Assembly: GCF_029223865.1 (NCBI RefSeq)
Contig: NZ_CP119520.1
Span: 3,968,001 to 4,032,000, forward strand
DNA: 64,000 nucleotides
From: Telluria mixta
GTDB taxonomy: Bacteria; Pseudomonadota; Gammaproteobacteria; Burkholderiales; Burkholderiaceae_D
Direction of reading: 5' to 3'
Positions 36,890-45,143 of this stretch are shown here, piece by piece (within the stretch, counting starts at the first letter, position 1; each line of letters begins with the position of its first letter). A model generated the notes under the pieces. That model saw only the letters and a program-made list of their open reading frames with translations. It searched no databases and was not told the origin of the DNA. The position numbers and the translations under genes were made by a program.

Positions 36890-37495
36890 ATGACCGCTTC
36901 ATCTTCTTCTACAAGGCGCGCCATGTGCGCCGCCTGCCTGCGCGCGCAAAGCGCCTGCATCTGCCACTGGGTGCGGCCGCTGTCCAGCCGCGTCGACCTG
37001 TTGATCCTGCAACATCCGCTCGAGGTGCGCAATGCCAAGAACAGTGCGCGGCTGCTGCATCTTTGTTTAAGTGGCAGCCGCCTCGAAGTGGGCGAGACTT
37101 TCCCTGATTTGCACGCGCTGCTGCATGCGGATGGGCGGGTGCCGGTATTGCTGTATCCGGAGACGCCCGATTCGGTGCCCGTGCTCGAACCGGTGCCGCC
37201 GCCGGAGCGACTGCGGCTCGTCGTGCTCGACGCCACCTGGCGCAAGAGCCTCAAGATGCTCCACGTAAATCCCGAACTGCAGCGTCTGCCACGCCTGGCG
37301 CTGCACGACGTGCCTGTGTCGGCTTATCGGATTCGCAAGGCGCACGCGCCGCATCAGCTGTCGACGCTGGAAGCGGCCGCGCTGGCACTTGGCCAAATGG
37401 AAAGCGACGTCGACGCATACCGGCCTCTACTGCAGGCGTTTGACGGTTTTGTGCAACAACAAGCTGCTTATTTTTTGTGCTTGAACCCATCCTGA
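36890..37495 (+). CDS. DTW domain protein, tRNA-uridine aminocarboxypropyltransferase type
   Basis: A 201-residue protein. N-terminal Cys cluster (Cys13, Cys16, Cys23, Cys25 in MCAACLRAQSACICHW), then ILQHPLEVRNAKNSARLL and the name-giving motif in LVVLDATWRKSLKML (DATW form). E. coli TapT (YfiP) and related DTW proteins make acp3U at position 47 of tRNA from SAM; this is the expected role here. The start at 36890 is chosen; an internal ATG at 36923 would remove only the low-complexity first 11 residues. It stops 13 bases before the LexA box of the next gene. Confidence 0.88.
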   Translation: MTASSSSTRRAMCAACLRAQSACICHWVRPLSSRVDLLILQHPLEVRNAKNSARLLHLCLSGSRLEVGETFPDLHALLHADGRVPVLLYPETPDSVPVLEPVPPPERLRLVVLDATWRKSLKMLHVNPELQRLPRLALHDVPVSAYRIRKAHAPHQLSTLEAAALALGQMESDVDAYRPLLQAFDGFVQQQAAYFLCLNPS

Positions 37496-37508
37496 CATCG
37501 GCGTACTA

Positions 37509-37528
37509 TACTGTATAAACATACAGTA
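37509..37528. promoter_or_regulatory. LexA (SOS) box of the radical SAM gene
   Basis: TACTGTATAAACATACAGTA carries the full CTGT-N8-ACAG core and perfect outer TA arms, i.e. the E. coli/betaproteobacterial type LexA operator. It overlaps a -10-like TATACT (37507-37512) and ends 3 bases before AAGGAG, so bound LexA would block the downstream gene. Confidence 0.9.
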
Positions 37529-37543
37529 CTTAAGGAGCGCCGT

Positions 37544-38746
37544 GTGAATCGGGTCAACAAAGCAAACGCAAGTCGGGCGGTCAGCCAGGTGGTGTTGCCG
37601 TTCCCGCAAAAGTCCGCCGAGGTCGTGCCCATCAACGGGCCGATCAAAGGTCGTGGCGCCGTCACCAATCTTCAAGGCCGCTATGAAGTAAACGGCCGCG
37701 AACGGTTCGACGACGGCTGGACCGTGCCAGGATTGAAAGACGAGGCACCGGCGCCCCTGAAGACGACCGTCACGGACGAGATCGCCAAATCGATCCTCAG
37801 CCGCAACACGTCGCCGGACATCCCGTTCAGCGTCTCGCTGAACCCGTACCGGGGCTGCGAGCACGGCTGCATCTACTGCTTCGCGCGGCCCACGCACGCC
37901 TATCTGGGCCTGTCGCCGGGCCTGGATTTCGAAAGCCGCCTGTACGCCAAGGTGAACGCGGCCGACCTGCTGCGGCGCGAACTGGCGCGCCCGGGCTACG
38001 TTCCGGAAAACATCGCCATCGGCGTCAACACCGACGCGTATCAACCGTGCGAACGCGAGCGCCGCCTCACGCGCGACGTGCTGGAAGTGCTGGGCGAGTG
38101 CAACCACCCGTACGGCCTGATCACGAAGTCGTCGCTGATCGAGCGCGACATCGACCTCATCGCGCCGATGGCCGAGAAGGGCCTGGCCTGCGCCGCCATC
38201 ACCCTGACGACGCTGGACGGCGAAATCTCGCGCACGCTCGAACCGCGCGCGGCCGCGCCCGCCCGCCGCCTGCGCGCGATCCGCACCCTGACGGAAGCCG
38301 GCATTCCCGTCAGCGTGAGCGTTGCGCCGATCATCCCGTTCATCACGGAACCGGAAATCGAGCGCATCCTGGAAGCGGCGAAGGACGCCGGCGCCGTCGG
38401 CGCCCACTACACGGTGCTGCGCATGCCGTGGGAAGTGAACCCGCTGTTCCAGCAATGGCTGCACGCCCACTTCCCGGACCGCGCCCAGCGCGTGATGAAC
38501 CGCATCCGCGACATGCGTGGCGGCAAGGACTACGATAGCGACTTCAGCAAGCGCATGACGGGCGAGGGCATCTGGGCAGACCTGATCCGCCAGCGTTTCA
38601 CGAAGGCCATCAAGCGCCTCGGCCTGGACGGCTATATGGGACGCTTCCACAAGCTGGACGGTTCGCAATTCCGCCGGCCGCTCGTGGTGCCGAAGACGAT
38701 CGTCAAGCCGGCCAGCGCGGCGGCGGCGCAGATGGATCTGTTTTAA
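37544..38746 (+). CDS. PA0069-family radical SAM protein, probably SOS-regulated
   Basis: A 400-residue radical SAM enzyme with a GTG start and AAGGAG ribosome site. The [4Fe-4S] motif is Cys105-x3-Cys109-x2-Cys112 (CEHGCIYC), and the following ARPTHAYLGLSPGLDFES is the signature of the PA0069-type / spore-photoproduct-lyase-related group. The SAM-binding TIM-barrel motifs continue (AIGVNTDAYQPCER, ITKSSLIERD, SVAPIIPFITEPE). The gene is alone and sits directly behind the LexA box, so a DNA-damage-related function is likely. From memory, the Pseudomonas aeruginosa homologue PA0069 is also listed in the LexA regulon. Its substrate is not established. Confidence 0.9.
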   Translation: MNRVNKANASRAVSQVVLPFPQKSAEVVPINGPIKGRGAVTNLQGRYEVNGRERFDDGWTVPGLKDEAPAPLKTTVTDEIAKSILSRNTSPDIPFSVSLNPYRGCEHGCIYCFARPTHAYLGLSPGLDFESRLYAKVNAADLLRRELARPGYVPENIAIGVNTDAYQPCERERRLTRDVLEVLGECNHPYGLITKSSLIERDIDLIAPMAEKGLACAAITLTTLDGEISRTLEPRAAAPARRLRAIRTLTEAGIPVSVSVAPIIPFITEPEIERILEAAKDAGAVGAHYTVLRMPWEVNPLFQQWLHAHFPDRAQRVMNRIRDMRGGKDYDSDFSKRMTGEGIWADLIRQRFTKAIKRLGLDGYMGRFHKLDGSQFRRPLVVPKTIVKPASAAAAQMDLF

Positions 38747-39282
38747 AGCGCTGGAACCAGCGACAGCACGTGCGCCGCGACAGGGCGTCCGTGCAGGTTG
38801 AGGCGGTTGCGCGCGAGGCATTCATGGACGGCCCCGGCCTTGCGGGCGACGCCGAGGCTGGGGAGGTTGCCGTCCGCGACGACGATTTCGACCCGCGACT
38901 GGCCCAGGCGCTCGAACGCAAAACGCGACAGCGCCCGGATGGCGGCCAGTGCCGCGCCCTGGCCCCGGGCCGAGGTGCGTACCCAGTAGCCGAGGTTGCA
39001 GAAGCCGTGCAGGCGGTTGAACTGGTTCAGGCCGGCCGCGCCGACGTAGTGCCGGCCGTCCGGTTGGAAAATGCCGAACTCGTGTGCGCTTCCGTCGGCA
39101 CGGGCAGCATCGCAGAGCGCGATCCACGCCAGGGCATCGGCATCGTCGTAAGTGGGATGGGCCCAGGGCATCCATGGGCCGAGACTCGCCATCGACTCGC
39201 GCACGGCGGCCGCCATCGCCGTCGCGTCGTCGGGGACGAGAGGGCGCAGCAGGAAGCCGTCGGCGTGCAGGGGCTGTGTCAT
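38743..39282 (-). CDS. GNAT family N-acetyltransferase (RimJ/RimL-like)
   Basis: A 179-residue acetyltransferase. The start at 39282 (MTQPLHADG) was chosen over a longer frame. Seen: FLLRPLVPDDATAMAAAVRES, the acetyl-CoA site GYWVRTSARGQGAALAAIRAL (R/Q-G-x-G/A, about 103-123) and VADGNLPSLGVARKAG. The family acetylates protein N-termini, amino groups of small molecules or antibiotics. It overlaps the convergent radical SAM gene by 4 bases and is divergent from the NadR-like gene. Confidence 0.88.
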   Translation of the reverse strand: MTQPLHADGFLLRPLVPDDATAMAAAVRESMASLGPWMPWAHPTYDDADALAWIALCDAARADGSAHEFGIFQPDGRHYVGAAGLNQFNRLHGFCNLGYWVRTSARGQGAALAAIRALSRFAFERLGQSRVEIVVADGNLPSLGVARKAGAVHECLARNRLNLHGRPVAAHVLSLVPAL

Positions 39283-39367
39283 GTAGGCATGATAACTCGT
39301 CAGTTGTGGGGATGCATGCTCTCGGCTACGATTGCGCTCTTTATATCGGCGGATCGGCAGGCGGACT

Positions 39368-39922
39368 ATGGTGGAGCAGGGCAGTACGGTGCAGCGCGTC
39401 GTGCAGCGGGTCGTGTTTGTGGGCGCGGAATCGACGGGCAAGTCGACGTTGTCCGAGTACTTGGCGCGTGCCTACGACACGGTCGCGGTGCCGGAGATCG
39501 GCCGCTTTATCTGGGAAGAAAAGCAAGGCAGGCTGGGGCCGGATGATTACGTCGAGATCGCCGTCAGACACCGCGCCGCCGAGGATGCAGCGATGGCGCG
39601 GGCGCGGCGCTGGCTGTTCGTCGACACGAATGCGCTGACGACACTGTTGCTGGGTATCGAGTTCCACCAGGTCGGCGACCCGCCGCCGGCCGAGCTGCTG
39701 CGCTGCGCCGACGAGTGCCGCGCGCGCTATGCGCATACGTTCGTCTGCGCGGACGACATCCCGTACGAGGAGCAGGACGTGCGCGAGAACGAGGCGTGGC
39801 GCGGACGCATCCAGCAACTCGTGCTGAAAGACCTCGACGCGCGCCGCATCCCATACACCGTCGTGCACGGCAGCGTGGAAGAACGGGCGCGCCAGGTGCG
39901 CCGCGTACTCGACGCAGCCTAG
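39368..39922 (+). CDS. NadR-like AAA ATPase / nucleoside kinase
   Basis: A 184-residue P-loop protein. Walker A VGAESTGKST at about residues 18-27, EIGRFIWEE (about 44-52) and FVDTNALTTLLLG (Walker B region) match the C-terminal ribosylnicotinamide kinase domain of NadR and its stand-alone homologues. No NMN adenylyltransferase or DNA-binding domain is attached. A role in NAD salvage is expected from the family. The ATG at 39368 is chosen; an in-frame ATG at 39332 is possible. The gene overlaps the convergent dGTPase by 4 bases. Confidence 0.8.
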   Translation: MVEQGSTVQRVVQRVVFVGAESTGKSTLSEYLARAYDTVAVPEIGRFIWEEKQGRLGPDDYVEIAVRHRAAEDAAMARARRWLFVDTNALTTLLLGIEFHQVGDPPPAELLRCADECRARYAHTFVCADDIPYEEQDVRENEAWRGRIQQLVLKDLDARRIPYTVVHGSVEERARQVRRVLDAA

Positions 39923-41253
39923 ACTATCGTGCCCGGCAACTCCATGCCGTGCAGGCGCCGGAACAGCTTCAGCGCGAAGCTGTCCGTCATCCCGGAAATG
40001 TAGTCGGTCGCCCCGAGCAGGCGCGCGTACGGCGTCGTGCCGCGGCTGAACTGCTGCGGGATGATTTGCGCGATCTTGCGGTCGGCCGCCGACCGGTCCG
40101 CTTCCCGCTTGACGAGTGCCGGCACGATCTTGCCCAGCAGGCCGCCGAGGATCTCGAAGCCGGCCGCTTCGATCTGCAGCACGGACGGCGTCGCATAGAT
40201 GCGCTCGCGCGACAGCGTCGCGATCGCCTTCAGTTCTGGGGCGAAGCGCGATGCACCGGCGAGGTCTTGCTCGAAACGGCCTTCCATGATCGTGTCGTAA
40301 GACGCACGGAACACGTCCAGCGCGGCGCCGATGAGATGGCCGATGGCGCGGGCACGCAGGTATTCCACGCGGCCCGTGTCGTCGGCCAGTTGCCGGTAAG
40401 ACTGGCTCTCGGCCACGCCGCCCGGAAAGGCGAGGGGCCACAGCAGTTGCCGCGCCTCGTCGAAGGACACGCGTCCCAGCCGGTGGCCATCTTCCAGGTC
40501 GACGATGCCGTAGCAGATGTCGTCCGCCGCCTCCATCACGAAGGCGAGCGGGTGGCGCGTCCAGGCCCCCGGTCCCTTGCGCATGAGGCCGACCTGGGTC
40601 GCGACCCGCTCGGCCGTCGCCGCGTCGTCCGCGAAGTAGCCGAATTTCTTCTCGCTGATCCTGTCTTTGGCCGACGGCAGGTCGGATGCGCGCGGGTATT
40701 TCATGAATGCCGCGAGCACGGCATACGTGAGCTGGAAGCCGCCGTGGTCGACCGCGTTCTGCAGGCGCGTGACGAGGCGGAAGCCCTGGGCATTACCCTC
40801 GAAGCGCAGGAAATCCTGACGCTCGCGTTCCGTCACGTCCGCGAGCCAGCGCTGCGCATGCTCGGCGAACCAGGACTGGATCGCGGCCTCGCCCGAGTGG
40901 CCGAACGGCGGGTTGCCGATGTCGTGGGCGAGGCAGGCGGCCGCAACGATGCTGCCGAAGTCCTGCGGCGCCATCGACAACGCGGGTTCGCGCTCCTTGA
41001 TGAATTCTCCGCACAGCATGCCCAGCGAGCGGCCCACCGACGACACCTCGATGCTGTGCGTGAGACGCGTGCGCACGTAATCGCTGTCCGACAGCGGGAA
41101 CACCTGCGTCTTGTCCTGCAGGCGCCGGAACGCGCTCGAATACACGAGCCGGTCCCAGTCGCGCATGTATTCCGTACGGCTGCCGCCGTCGCCCCGGTCA
41201 TCTTCGCGACCCAGGCGCATTGTCGACACCAAGCGGTCCCATTCCATCGGCAT
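39919..41253 (-). CDS. Deoxyguanosinetriphosphate triphosphohydrolase (dGTPase-like)
   Basis: A 444-residue HD-domain enzyme, hydrolysing dGTP (or dNTPs) to the nucleoside and tripolyphosphate. Metal residues are visible: RTRLTHSIEV (His66) and AACLAHDIGNPPFGHSGE (His110-Asp111 with the following family-specific segment). The start at 41253 has GGAG 8 bases upstream; a longer frame overlaps the PadR promoter. Length and DIGNPPFGH motif fit the dGTPase family rather than short HD hydrolases. It is divergent from the PadR gene. Confidence 0.92.
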   Translation of the reverse strand: MPMEWDRLVSTMRLGREDDRGDGGSRTEYMRDWDRLVYSSAFRRLQDKTQVFPLSDSDYVRTRLTHSIEVSSVGRSLGMLCGEFIKEREPALSMAPQDFGSIVAAACLAHDIGNPPFGHSGEAAIQSWFAEHAQRWLADVTERERQDFLRFEGNAQGFRLVTRLQNAVDHGGFQLTYAVLAAFMKYPRASDLPSAKDRISEKKFGYFADDAATAERVATQVGLMRKGPGAWTRHPLAFVMEAADDICYGIVDLEDGHRLGRVSFDEARQLLWPLAFPGGVAESQSYRQLADDTGRVEYLRARAIGHLIGAALDVFRASYDTIMEGRFEQDLAGASRFAPELKAIATLSRERIYATPSVLQIEAAGFEILGGLLGKIVPALVKREADRSAADRKIAQIIPQQFSRGTTPYARLLGATDYISGMTDSFALKLFRRLHGMELPGTIV

Positions 41254-41308
41254 CTTTTCTCCAGAAATTGTTCGGTGATGCAGTGTAGCGCCGTCGCGCG
41301 AATAAATG

Positions 41309-41323
41309 GTTGACATCGTCAAC
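41309..41323. promoter_or_regulatory. Perfect palindrome over the -35 box of the PadR gene
   Basis: GTTGAC-ATC-GTCAAC is a perfect inverted repeat that contains the -35 hexamer TTGACA (41310-41315). It lies between the dGTPase and PadR genes and could be an operator for either. Confidence 0.45.
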
Positions 41324-41330
41324 TTCATTG

Positions 41331-41358
41331 TATATCTTACGATGTATCTTACGATATA
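41331..41358. promoter_or_regulatory. Tandem repeat operator candidate of the PadR/YqjI-like regulator
   Basis: The 11-base unit TATCTTACGAT occurs twice (41333-41343 and 41345-41355), and the whole is bounded by the inverted hexamers TATATC (41331) and GATATA (41353). A -10 candidate TATCTT lies 17 bases after TTGACA, so bound protein would cover the promoter. Autoregulation is inferred. Confidence 0.5.
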
Positions 41359-41369
41359 AGGAGGCGATC

Positions 41370-42053
41370 ATGCCGCACCACCATCCACATCACCACCACC
41401 ATCATCACCATCATCACGGCCATGAGCACGACCACGAGCACGCCGGGTTCGCGCCGCCCCACCGGCACGGCGGCCCCGGCGGCCATCATGGTCGGGGCGG
41501 CCGACCTGGCGGCTTCGGCTTTTCCGACGACGGCGGCCTGCCGCGCGGACGCAAGCTGTCGTCGGACGACCTGCAATTGCTGCTGCTGGCCCTCATCGCC
41601 GAACAGCCCAGCCATGGCTACGAGCTCATCCGGGCACTGGAAACCCGCTCGGGGGGCTTTTACGTGCCGAGTCCCGGCATGATGTATCCGGCACTCGCCG
41701 CCATGGAAGACCTGGGCTGGGTGACCATCCAGCTCGAAGGCACGCGCAAGCGTTATGCGCTGTCGGACGAGGGCCGCGCCCACCTGGACGCGAATCGCGA
41801 ACACGTCGACATGCTGCTCGCCCGGCTGCAGGAGGCCGCACGCAAGATGGCGTTGATGCGCAGCGCGCTCGCCGAAGGGGAAGAGGGCCCGGGCGGACGC
41901 GGTCCGTTCAGCGCCGAGCTGCACGACGCGCGCCACGCGCTCAAGCGCGCACTGGCGTCGCGGGCCGGTGCGTCCGCGGAGGAACAGCAGCGCATCGCCG
42001 CGATCCTGGCACGGGCGGCGGCCGAGATCGAGCAGGGCGGCGAGAGCCGCTGA
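41370..42053 (+). CDS. His-rich PadR family regulator, YqjI-like
   Basis: A 227-residue repressor. The first ~45 residues are extremely His/Gly-rich, then follows a PadR winged helix (LLLLALIAEQPSHGYELIRALETRSGGFYVPSPGMMYPALAAMEDLGWVT, about 68-117) and a C-terminal dimer helix. E. coli YqjI (NfeR) has the same design, a His/Cys-rich metal-sensing N-terminus on a PadR core, and responds to nickel and iron. Here the extension has His but no Cys. Metal sensing is inferred. The start has AAGGAGG 6 bases upstream. The E. coli target yqjH (a siderophore reductase) is not next door. Confidence 0.87.
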   Translation: MPHHHPHHHHHHHHHHGHEHDHEHAGFAPPHRHGGPGGHHGRGGRPGGFGFSDDGGLPRGRKLSSDDLQLLLLALIAEQPSHGYELIRALETRSGGFYVPSPGMMYPALAAMEDLGWVTIQLEGTRKRYALSDEGRAHLDANREHVDMLLARLQEAARKMALMRSALAEGEEGPGGRGPFSAELHDARHALKRALASRAGASAEEQQRIAAILARAAAEIEQGGESR

Positions 42054-42056
42054 CGC

Positions 42057-43253
42057 TCAGCGGGCGAGTGCGCCGCGCAGCCGACGGGTCATGCCTGGAC
42101 GCATTCGCAAGCCCGGACGCTCGACCGCCACGTACAGCAGCGCCGCCACGGCCAGCGACGCCCCGTTGTACAGGACGAACGCGGCGAGCGGTGCGTTCGC
42201 CGTCAGGTCGCCCGCCACGTCGTCGAGCCACGCATACACCTGGCGGTGCGTCAGGTACAGGCTGAATGCGAGCAGGGCGAGTGTCCGCGCGCCCGGCAAC
42301 GCCCGACGCCCGAGCGGCGTGCACGGGCTCAGCGCACCGAGCAGCAGGCAGGCACAGCCGAGGGCCGCGAGCGGATAGAGAAATACCGCGCCGCCACGGC
42401 CCAGCGGATCGAGCTGCGTGGCTGCCATGAGCAGCGCCAGACCCGCGCCGAGCAACACCCACCCGTGTGTCAGCACGCGCGTCCACCACGCCGGACGGAA
42501 CGCGCGCAGGGCGGCGAGCAGGACCCCGGCCAGCAACCCGTCGAGCCGGGTCCACGTCGGGCTGTAGATCCTGCCGACGTAGCCCGCAACCGCGCGCGCG
42601 GCGTCGCCGCCGGACGCAAGATGCGGTGCGATCGCATGCCGCCATTCCCAGTCGCGCAGCAGCATGCCCGCACCGAACAGCAGGGCCGCACCGGCGCTTG
42701 TCGCGAGCACACCCGGCATCCGTCCGGAGCGCGCCAGTAGCCATGCAACCAATGGAAACAGCAGGTAGAAATGTTCCTCGACGCACAGCGACCATGCATG
42801 GGAATAGGCCCGTTGCGTGAGGTGCTCGGGCAGGACGTTCATCGAAAACGTAAGGAATTGCCAGACGGGCGGCATCGCGTCGGCTTCGCGCCAGGCCGGC
42901 AGCGCGAGATAGAGCGCCAGCACCGCCAGGTAGGCCGGCAGGATGCGCCACGCCCGGCCCACGACGAAGCCCGTCCAGTCAGGCTTGCGGCCGGCCGCCA
43001 GGTCGCGCAGCACGGGCCACCCGATCAGGTAGCCGCTGAGCACGAAGAACAGGTCGACGCCCATCCAGCCATGCCGTCCGGGGCCGGCCACGTCGATGCC
43101 GTGGCTGGACAGGTGGTACAACATGACGACGACGATCGCGAGGGCGCGCAGCAGGTCGAGGCCGGGCGCGCGGGGCGACGGCAGCGGAGTCAGGACGGGT
43201 GAGGGGGCATGGCGCGCAAGTGTACCTGAGCGCCAGGCGTCAAGACTCAACAA
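42057..43253 (-). CDS. Acyltransferase 3 family membrane protein (OafA/YrhL type)
   Basis: A 398-residue membrane acyltransferase with about ten transmembrane helices. The family motif at the start is PGLDLLRALAIVVVMLYHLSSHG with the conserved catalytic His, then MGVDLFFVLSGYLIGWPVLRD and the WSLCVEEHFYLLFPL motif near residues 155-169. Enzymes of this family O-acetylate or succinylate cell-surface polysaccharides, peptidoglycan or glycolipids. No glycosyltransferases are adjacent, so the acceptor is unknown. The first ~25 residues are poorly conserved-looking and a later start is possible. It is convergent with the PadR gene and divergent from kptA. Confidence 0.88.
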   Translation of the reverse strand: MLSLDAWRSGTLARHAPSPVLTPLPSPRAPGLDLLRALAIVVVMLYHLSSHGIDVAGPGRHGWMGVDLFFVLSGYLIGWPVLRDLAAGRKPDWTGFVVGRAWRILPAYLAVLALYLALPAWREADAMPPVWQFLTFSMNVLPEHLTQRAYSHAWSLCVEEHFYLLFPLVAWLLARSGRMPGVLATSAGAALLFGAGMLLRDWEWRHAIAPHLASGGDAARAVAGYVGRIYSPTWTRLDGLLAGVLLAALRAFRPAWWTRVLTHGWVLLGAGLALLMAATQLDPLGRGGAVFLYPLAALGCACLLLGALSPCTPLGRRALPGARTLALLAFSLYLTHRQVYAWLDDVAGDLTANAPLAAFVLYNGASLAVAALLYVAVERPGLRMRPGMTRRLRGALAR

Positions 43254-43315
43254 TCATCACCGCGTCGTCGCCGATGCGTTGGCGGCCGCGCCGGGCATGT
43301 CGTATGCTTCACATC

Positions 43316-43885
43316 ATGTCCCGCGATGCCATCGTCGATACCAGCAAACTGTTGAGCTACGTCCTGCGCCACCGCCCGGACAGCATCGGCCTGCAACTCG
43401 ATGCCAACGGCTGGGCCGACGTCGACGTGCTGCTGCAGCGCCTGGCCGAACACGGCAAGCCGGTCGACCGCGCGCTGCTGGACCGCGTGGTCGCAGACAA
43501 CGACAAGCAGCGTTTCGCATTCGACGCCGCCCGGTCCCGCATCCGCGCCAGCCAGGGCCATTCGATCCAGGTCGACCTGGACCTGCAGCCGGCGCAACCG
43601 CCCGACGTGCTATACCACGGCACGGCGAGCCGCTTCATGAAATCCATCCTCGCGTCCGGCCTACGCGCCGGCAACCGCCAGCACGTGCACCTGTCGGGCG
43701 ACGTCGACACGGCACGCCGTGTCGGCGCCCGCCACGGCTTTCCCGTCATCCTGCACGTCGATACGGCGCGCATGCGCGCGGACGGCGCCGTGTTCTACCG
43801 CTCGGACAACGGTGTCTGGCTGACCGGTCCCGTGGCGCCGCGCTACCTGCGCGTGCTGGACGGGAGCGTCCGCGACGGCGATTGA
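43316..43885 (+). CDS. kptA: RNA 2'-phosphotransferase (Tpt1/KptA)
   Basis: A 189-residue enzyme that transfers an internal RNA 2'-phosphate to NAD+. Motifs: SKLLSYVLRHRPDSIGLQLDANGWADVDVLL (catalytic Arg-His), RASQGHS, and LYHGTASRFMKSILASGLRAGNRQHVHLSGD with the NAD-binding Arg/His residues. In eukaryotes Tpt1 finishes tRNA splicing; bacteria have no such pathway and its natural substrate there is unsettled. No RtcB or ligase is adjacent. The start at 43316 is chosen by homology; the frame is open further upstream. The next gene is an ankyrin protein on the other strand. Confidence 0.93.
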   Translation: MSRDAIVDTSKLLSYVLRHRPDSIGLQLDANGWADVDVLLQRLAEHGKPVDRALLDRVVADNDKQRFAFDAARSRIRASQGHSIQVDLDLQPAQPPDVLYHGTASRFMKSILASGLRAGNRQHVHLSGDVDTARRVGARHGFPVILHVDTARMRADGAVFYRSDNGVWLTGPVAPRYLRVLDGSVRDGD

Positions 43886-43893
43886 CGAGCCGC

Positions 43894-44433
43894 TCAGCGC
43901 TCGTCGGTCGCCGCGGCCAGCAGTTCGGCCGTGTCGGCCGCGCCCATCCTGCGGGCCGCGTCGACGATGGCGTTGCCGTCCGCGTCCAGGCGGAACGGGT
44001 CGGCGCCGCGCGCCAGCAACAGGCGCACGATGTCCGCGCGGTTGAACATGGCGGCGAACATCAGCGCCGTCTTGCCGTTCGGGCCCGCGTTGTCGACCGT
44101 CGCCCCGTGGTCCAGCAGCAGGGTCGCGATCGTCAGGTCTCCCTTGAAGGCGGCGCCTGCCAGCGGGGTCTGGCCGGCGTCGTTCATGATTTCCGGATCG
44201 GCACCATGTTCCAGCAGCACGCGGGCCGCGTCCGCATGGCCGTGGTAGCAGGCCAGCATCAGGAGGCTGTCGCCGCGTTCGTTGCGCAGGTTGGGCGGCA
44301 GGCCCTGGCCCAGCAGCGTCGCGAGTTCGCCGGCCTCACCGGTGCGCGCGAAGTGGAAGACCTTGCGTACGAACGCCAGCGTGTCTTCGTCCAGTTCGCT
44401 GGCCGACGGCGGTCGAGGCGGTGGTTGCTGCAT
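43894..44433 (-). CDS. Ankyrin-repeat protein
   Basis: A 179-residue protein with four to five ankyrin repeats. Examples: RGDSLLMLACYHGHADAARVLLEHGADP, AGQTPLAGAAFKGDLTIATLLLDHGATV, GKTALMFAAMFNRADIVRLLLARGADP and DADGNAIVDAARRMGA. There is no signal peptide and no enzymatic domain, so it is a cytosolic protein-binding scaffold. GGAG lies 10 bases upstream of the start. Partner unknown; in other bacteria single-copy ankyrin proteins often accompany catalase or stress genes, which is not the case here. Confidence 0.9.
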   Translation of the reverse strand: MQQPPPRPPSASELDEDTLAFVRKVFHFARTGEAGELATLLGQGLPPNLRNERGDSLLMLACYHGHADAARVLLEHGADPEIMNDAGQTPLAGAAFKGDLTIATLLLDHGATVDNAGPNGKTALMFAAMFNRADIVRLLLARGADPFRLDADGNAIVDAARRMGAADTAELLAAATDER

Positions 44434-44514
44434 CGTGATCTCCTGTTCGTGAAAGCTCGACAGGATTAGATCATAAAGCCGCCGCGCGCACGGCAGCGCC
44501 GGATGCGCGGAATA

Positions 44515-45087
44515 TCAAACGCGGCGCTGGAACTCTTCCAGGTGCCGCTCGATCTCAAACACGTGCGGGTCGGGCTTGCCGAGTGCGCGCAGGGCCCTGG
44601 CCAGTTCCAGCAGGTATTCGCTGTTCGGTCCGCTCGGGCCGCGCGCGGTGGCGATCTGCAGCGCAATGTCGCGCTCACTCGCCGGGCCGAGGTAGGCCGC
44701 GTTCTCGTGCGTGGCAATGTAGACGAGGCCCTCGGCCGTGCCGCCGTCTTCGAAGCGGATGTCGGTCGCGAGGCGCAGGTAGCCGTTTTTTTCGCGGTAG
44801 TCGAGGTGCGCGAATTCTTCGGGCGTGACGAGGTAGGCCATGCCGTGGCAGGTCGCGCCCGCGTCCGGCACCAGCGTCACGACCCGGCCGGGCGCCGTCT
44901 CGGTGCCGCGGTGGTCGTGCGAGCCCTGCCAGAAGCGCCGTGTCCACCCCGTGATGCTGGCGGGACGCCGCTCGAGGTACGGGAAGTCGGCCTTGAAGAT
45001 GAGGGAGCCGTAGCCGAACAGCCAGACGCTGGCGTGGTTGTCGAACCTGTCCATGCGCTGGTTCATCGCGATGGTGTTATGGGACAT
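44515..45087 (-). CDS. Glutathione-specific gamma-glutamylcyclotransferase, ChaC-like
   Basis: A 190-residue enzyme of the ChaC family, which splits glutathione to 5-oxoproline and Cys-Gly. The nucleotide-like loop WLFGYGSLIF (near residue 22), ITGWTRRFWQGSHDHRGT, and LDYREKNGYLR with the likely catalytic Glu are all present. The start is uncertain: ATG codons at 45087, 45066 and 45054 are in frame, none with a good ribosome site, and the last would begin directly at MDRFDNHASVWLFGYGS. Between this gene and the LysR regulator (45144) are 56 bases. Confidence 0.87.
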   Translation of the reverse strand: MSHNTIAMNQRMDRFDNHASVWLFGYGSLIFKADFPYLERRPASITGWTRRFWQGSHDHRGTETAPGRVVTLVPDAGATCHGMAYLVTPEEFAHLDYREKNGYLRLATDIRFEDGGTAEGLVYIATHENAAYLGPASERDIALQIATARGPSGPNSEYLLELARALRALGKPDPHVFEIERHLEEFQRRV

Positions 45088-45143
45088 CGATGAAAGGAGG
45101 TTGCGTGGAGGAAGCTGCATTCTAGCGCGGCCGTCCGGCGGCG

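Noticed and set aside
45087..45120. AAGGAGG on the plus strand upstream of the ChaC start as a ribosome site
   Set aside because: It is on the strand opposite to ChaC, and on the plus strand it is followed by only a five-codon frame ending in TAG, so it serves no gene.
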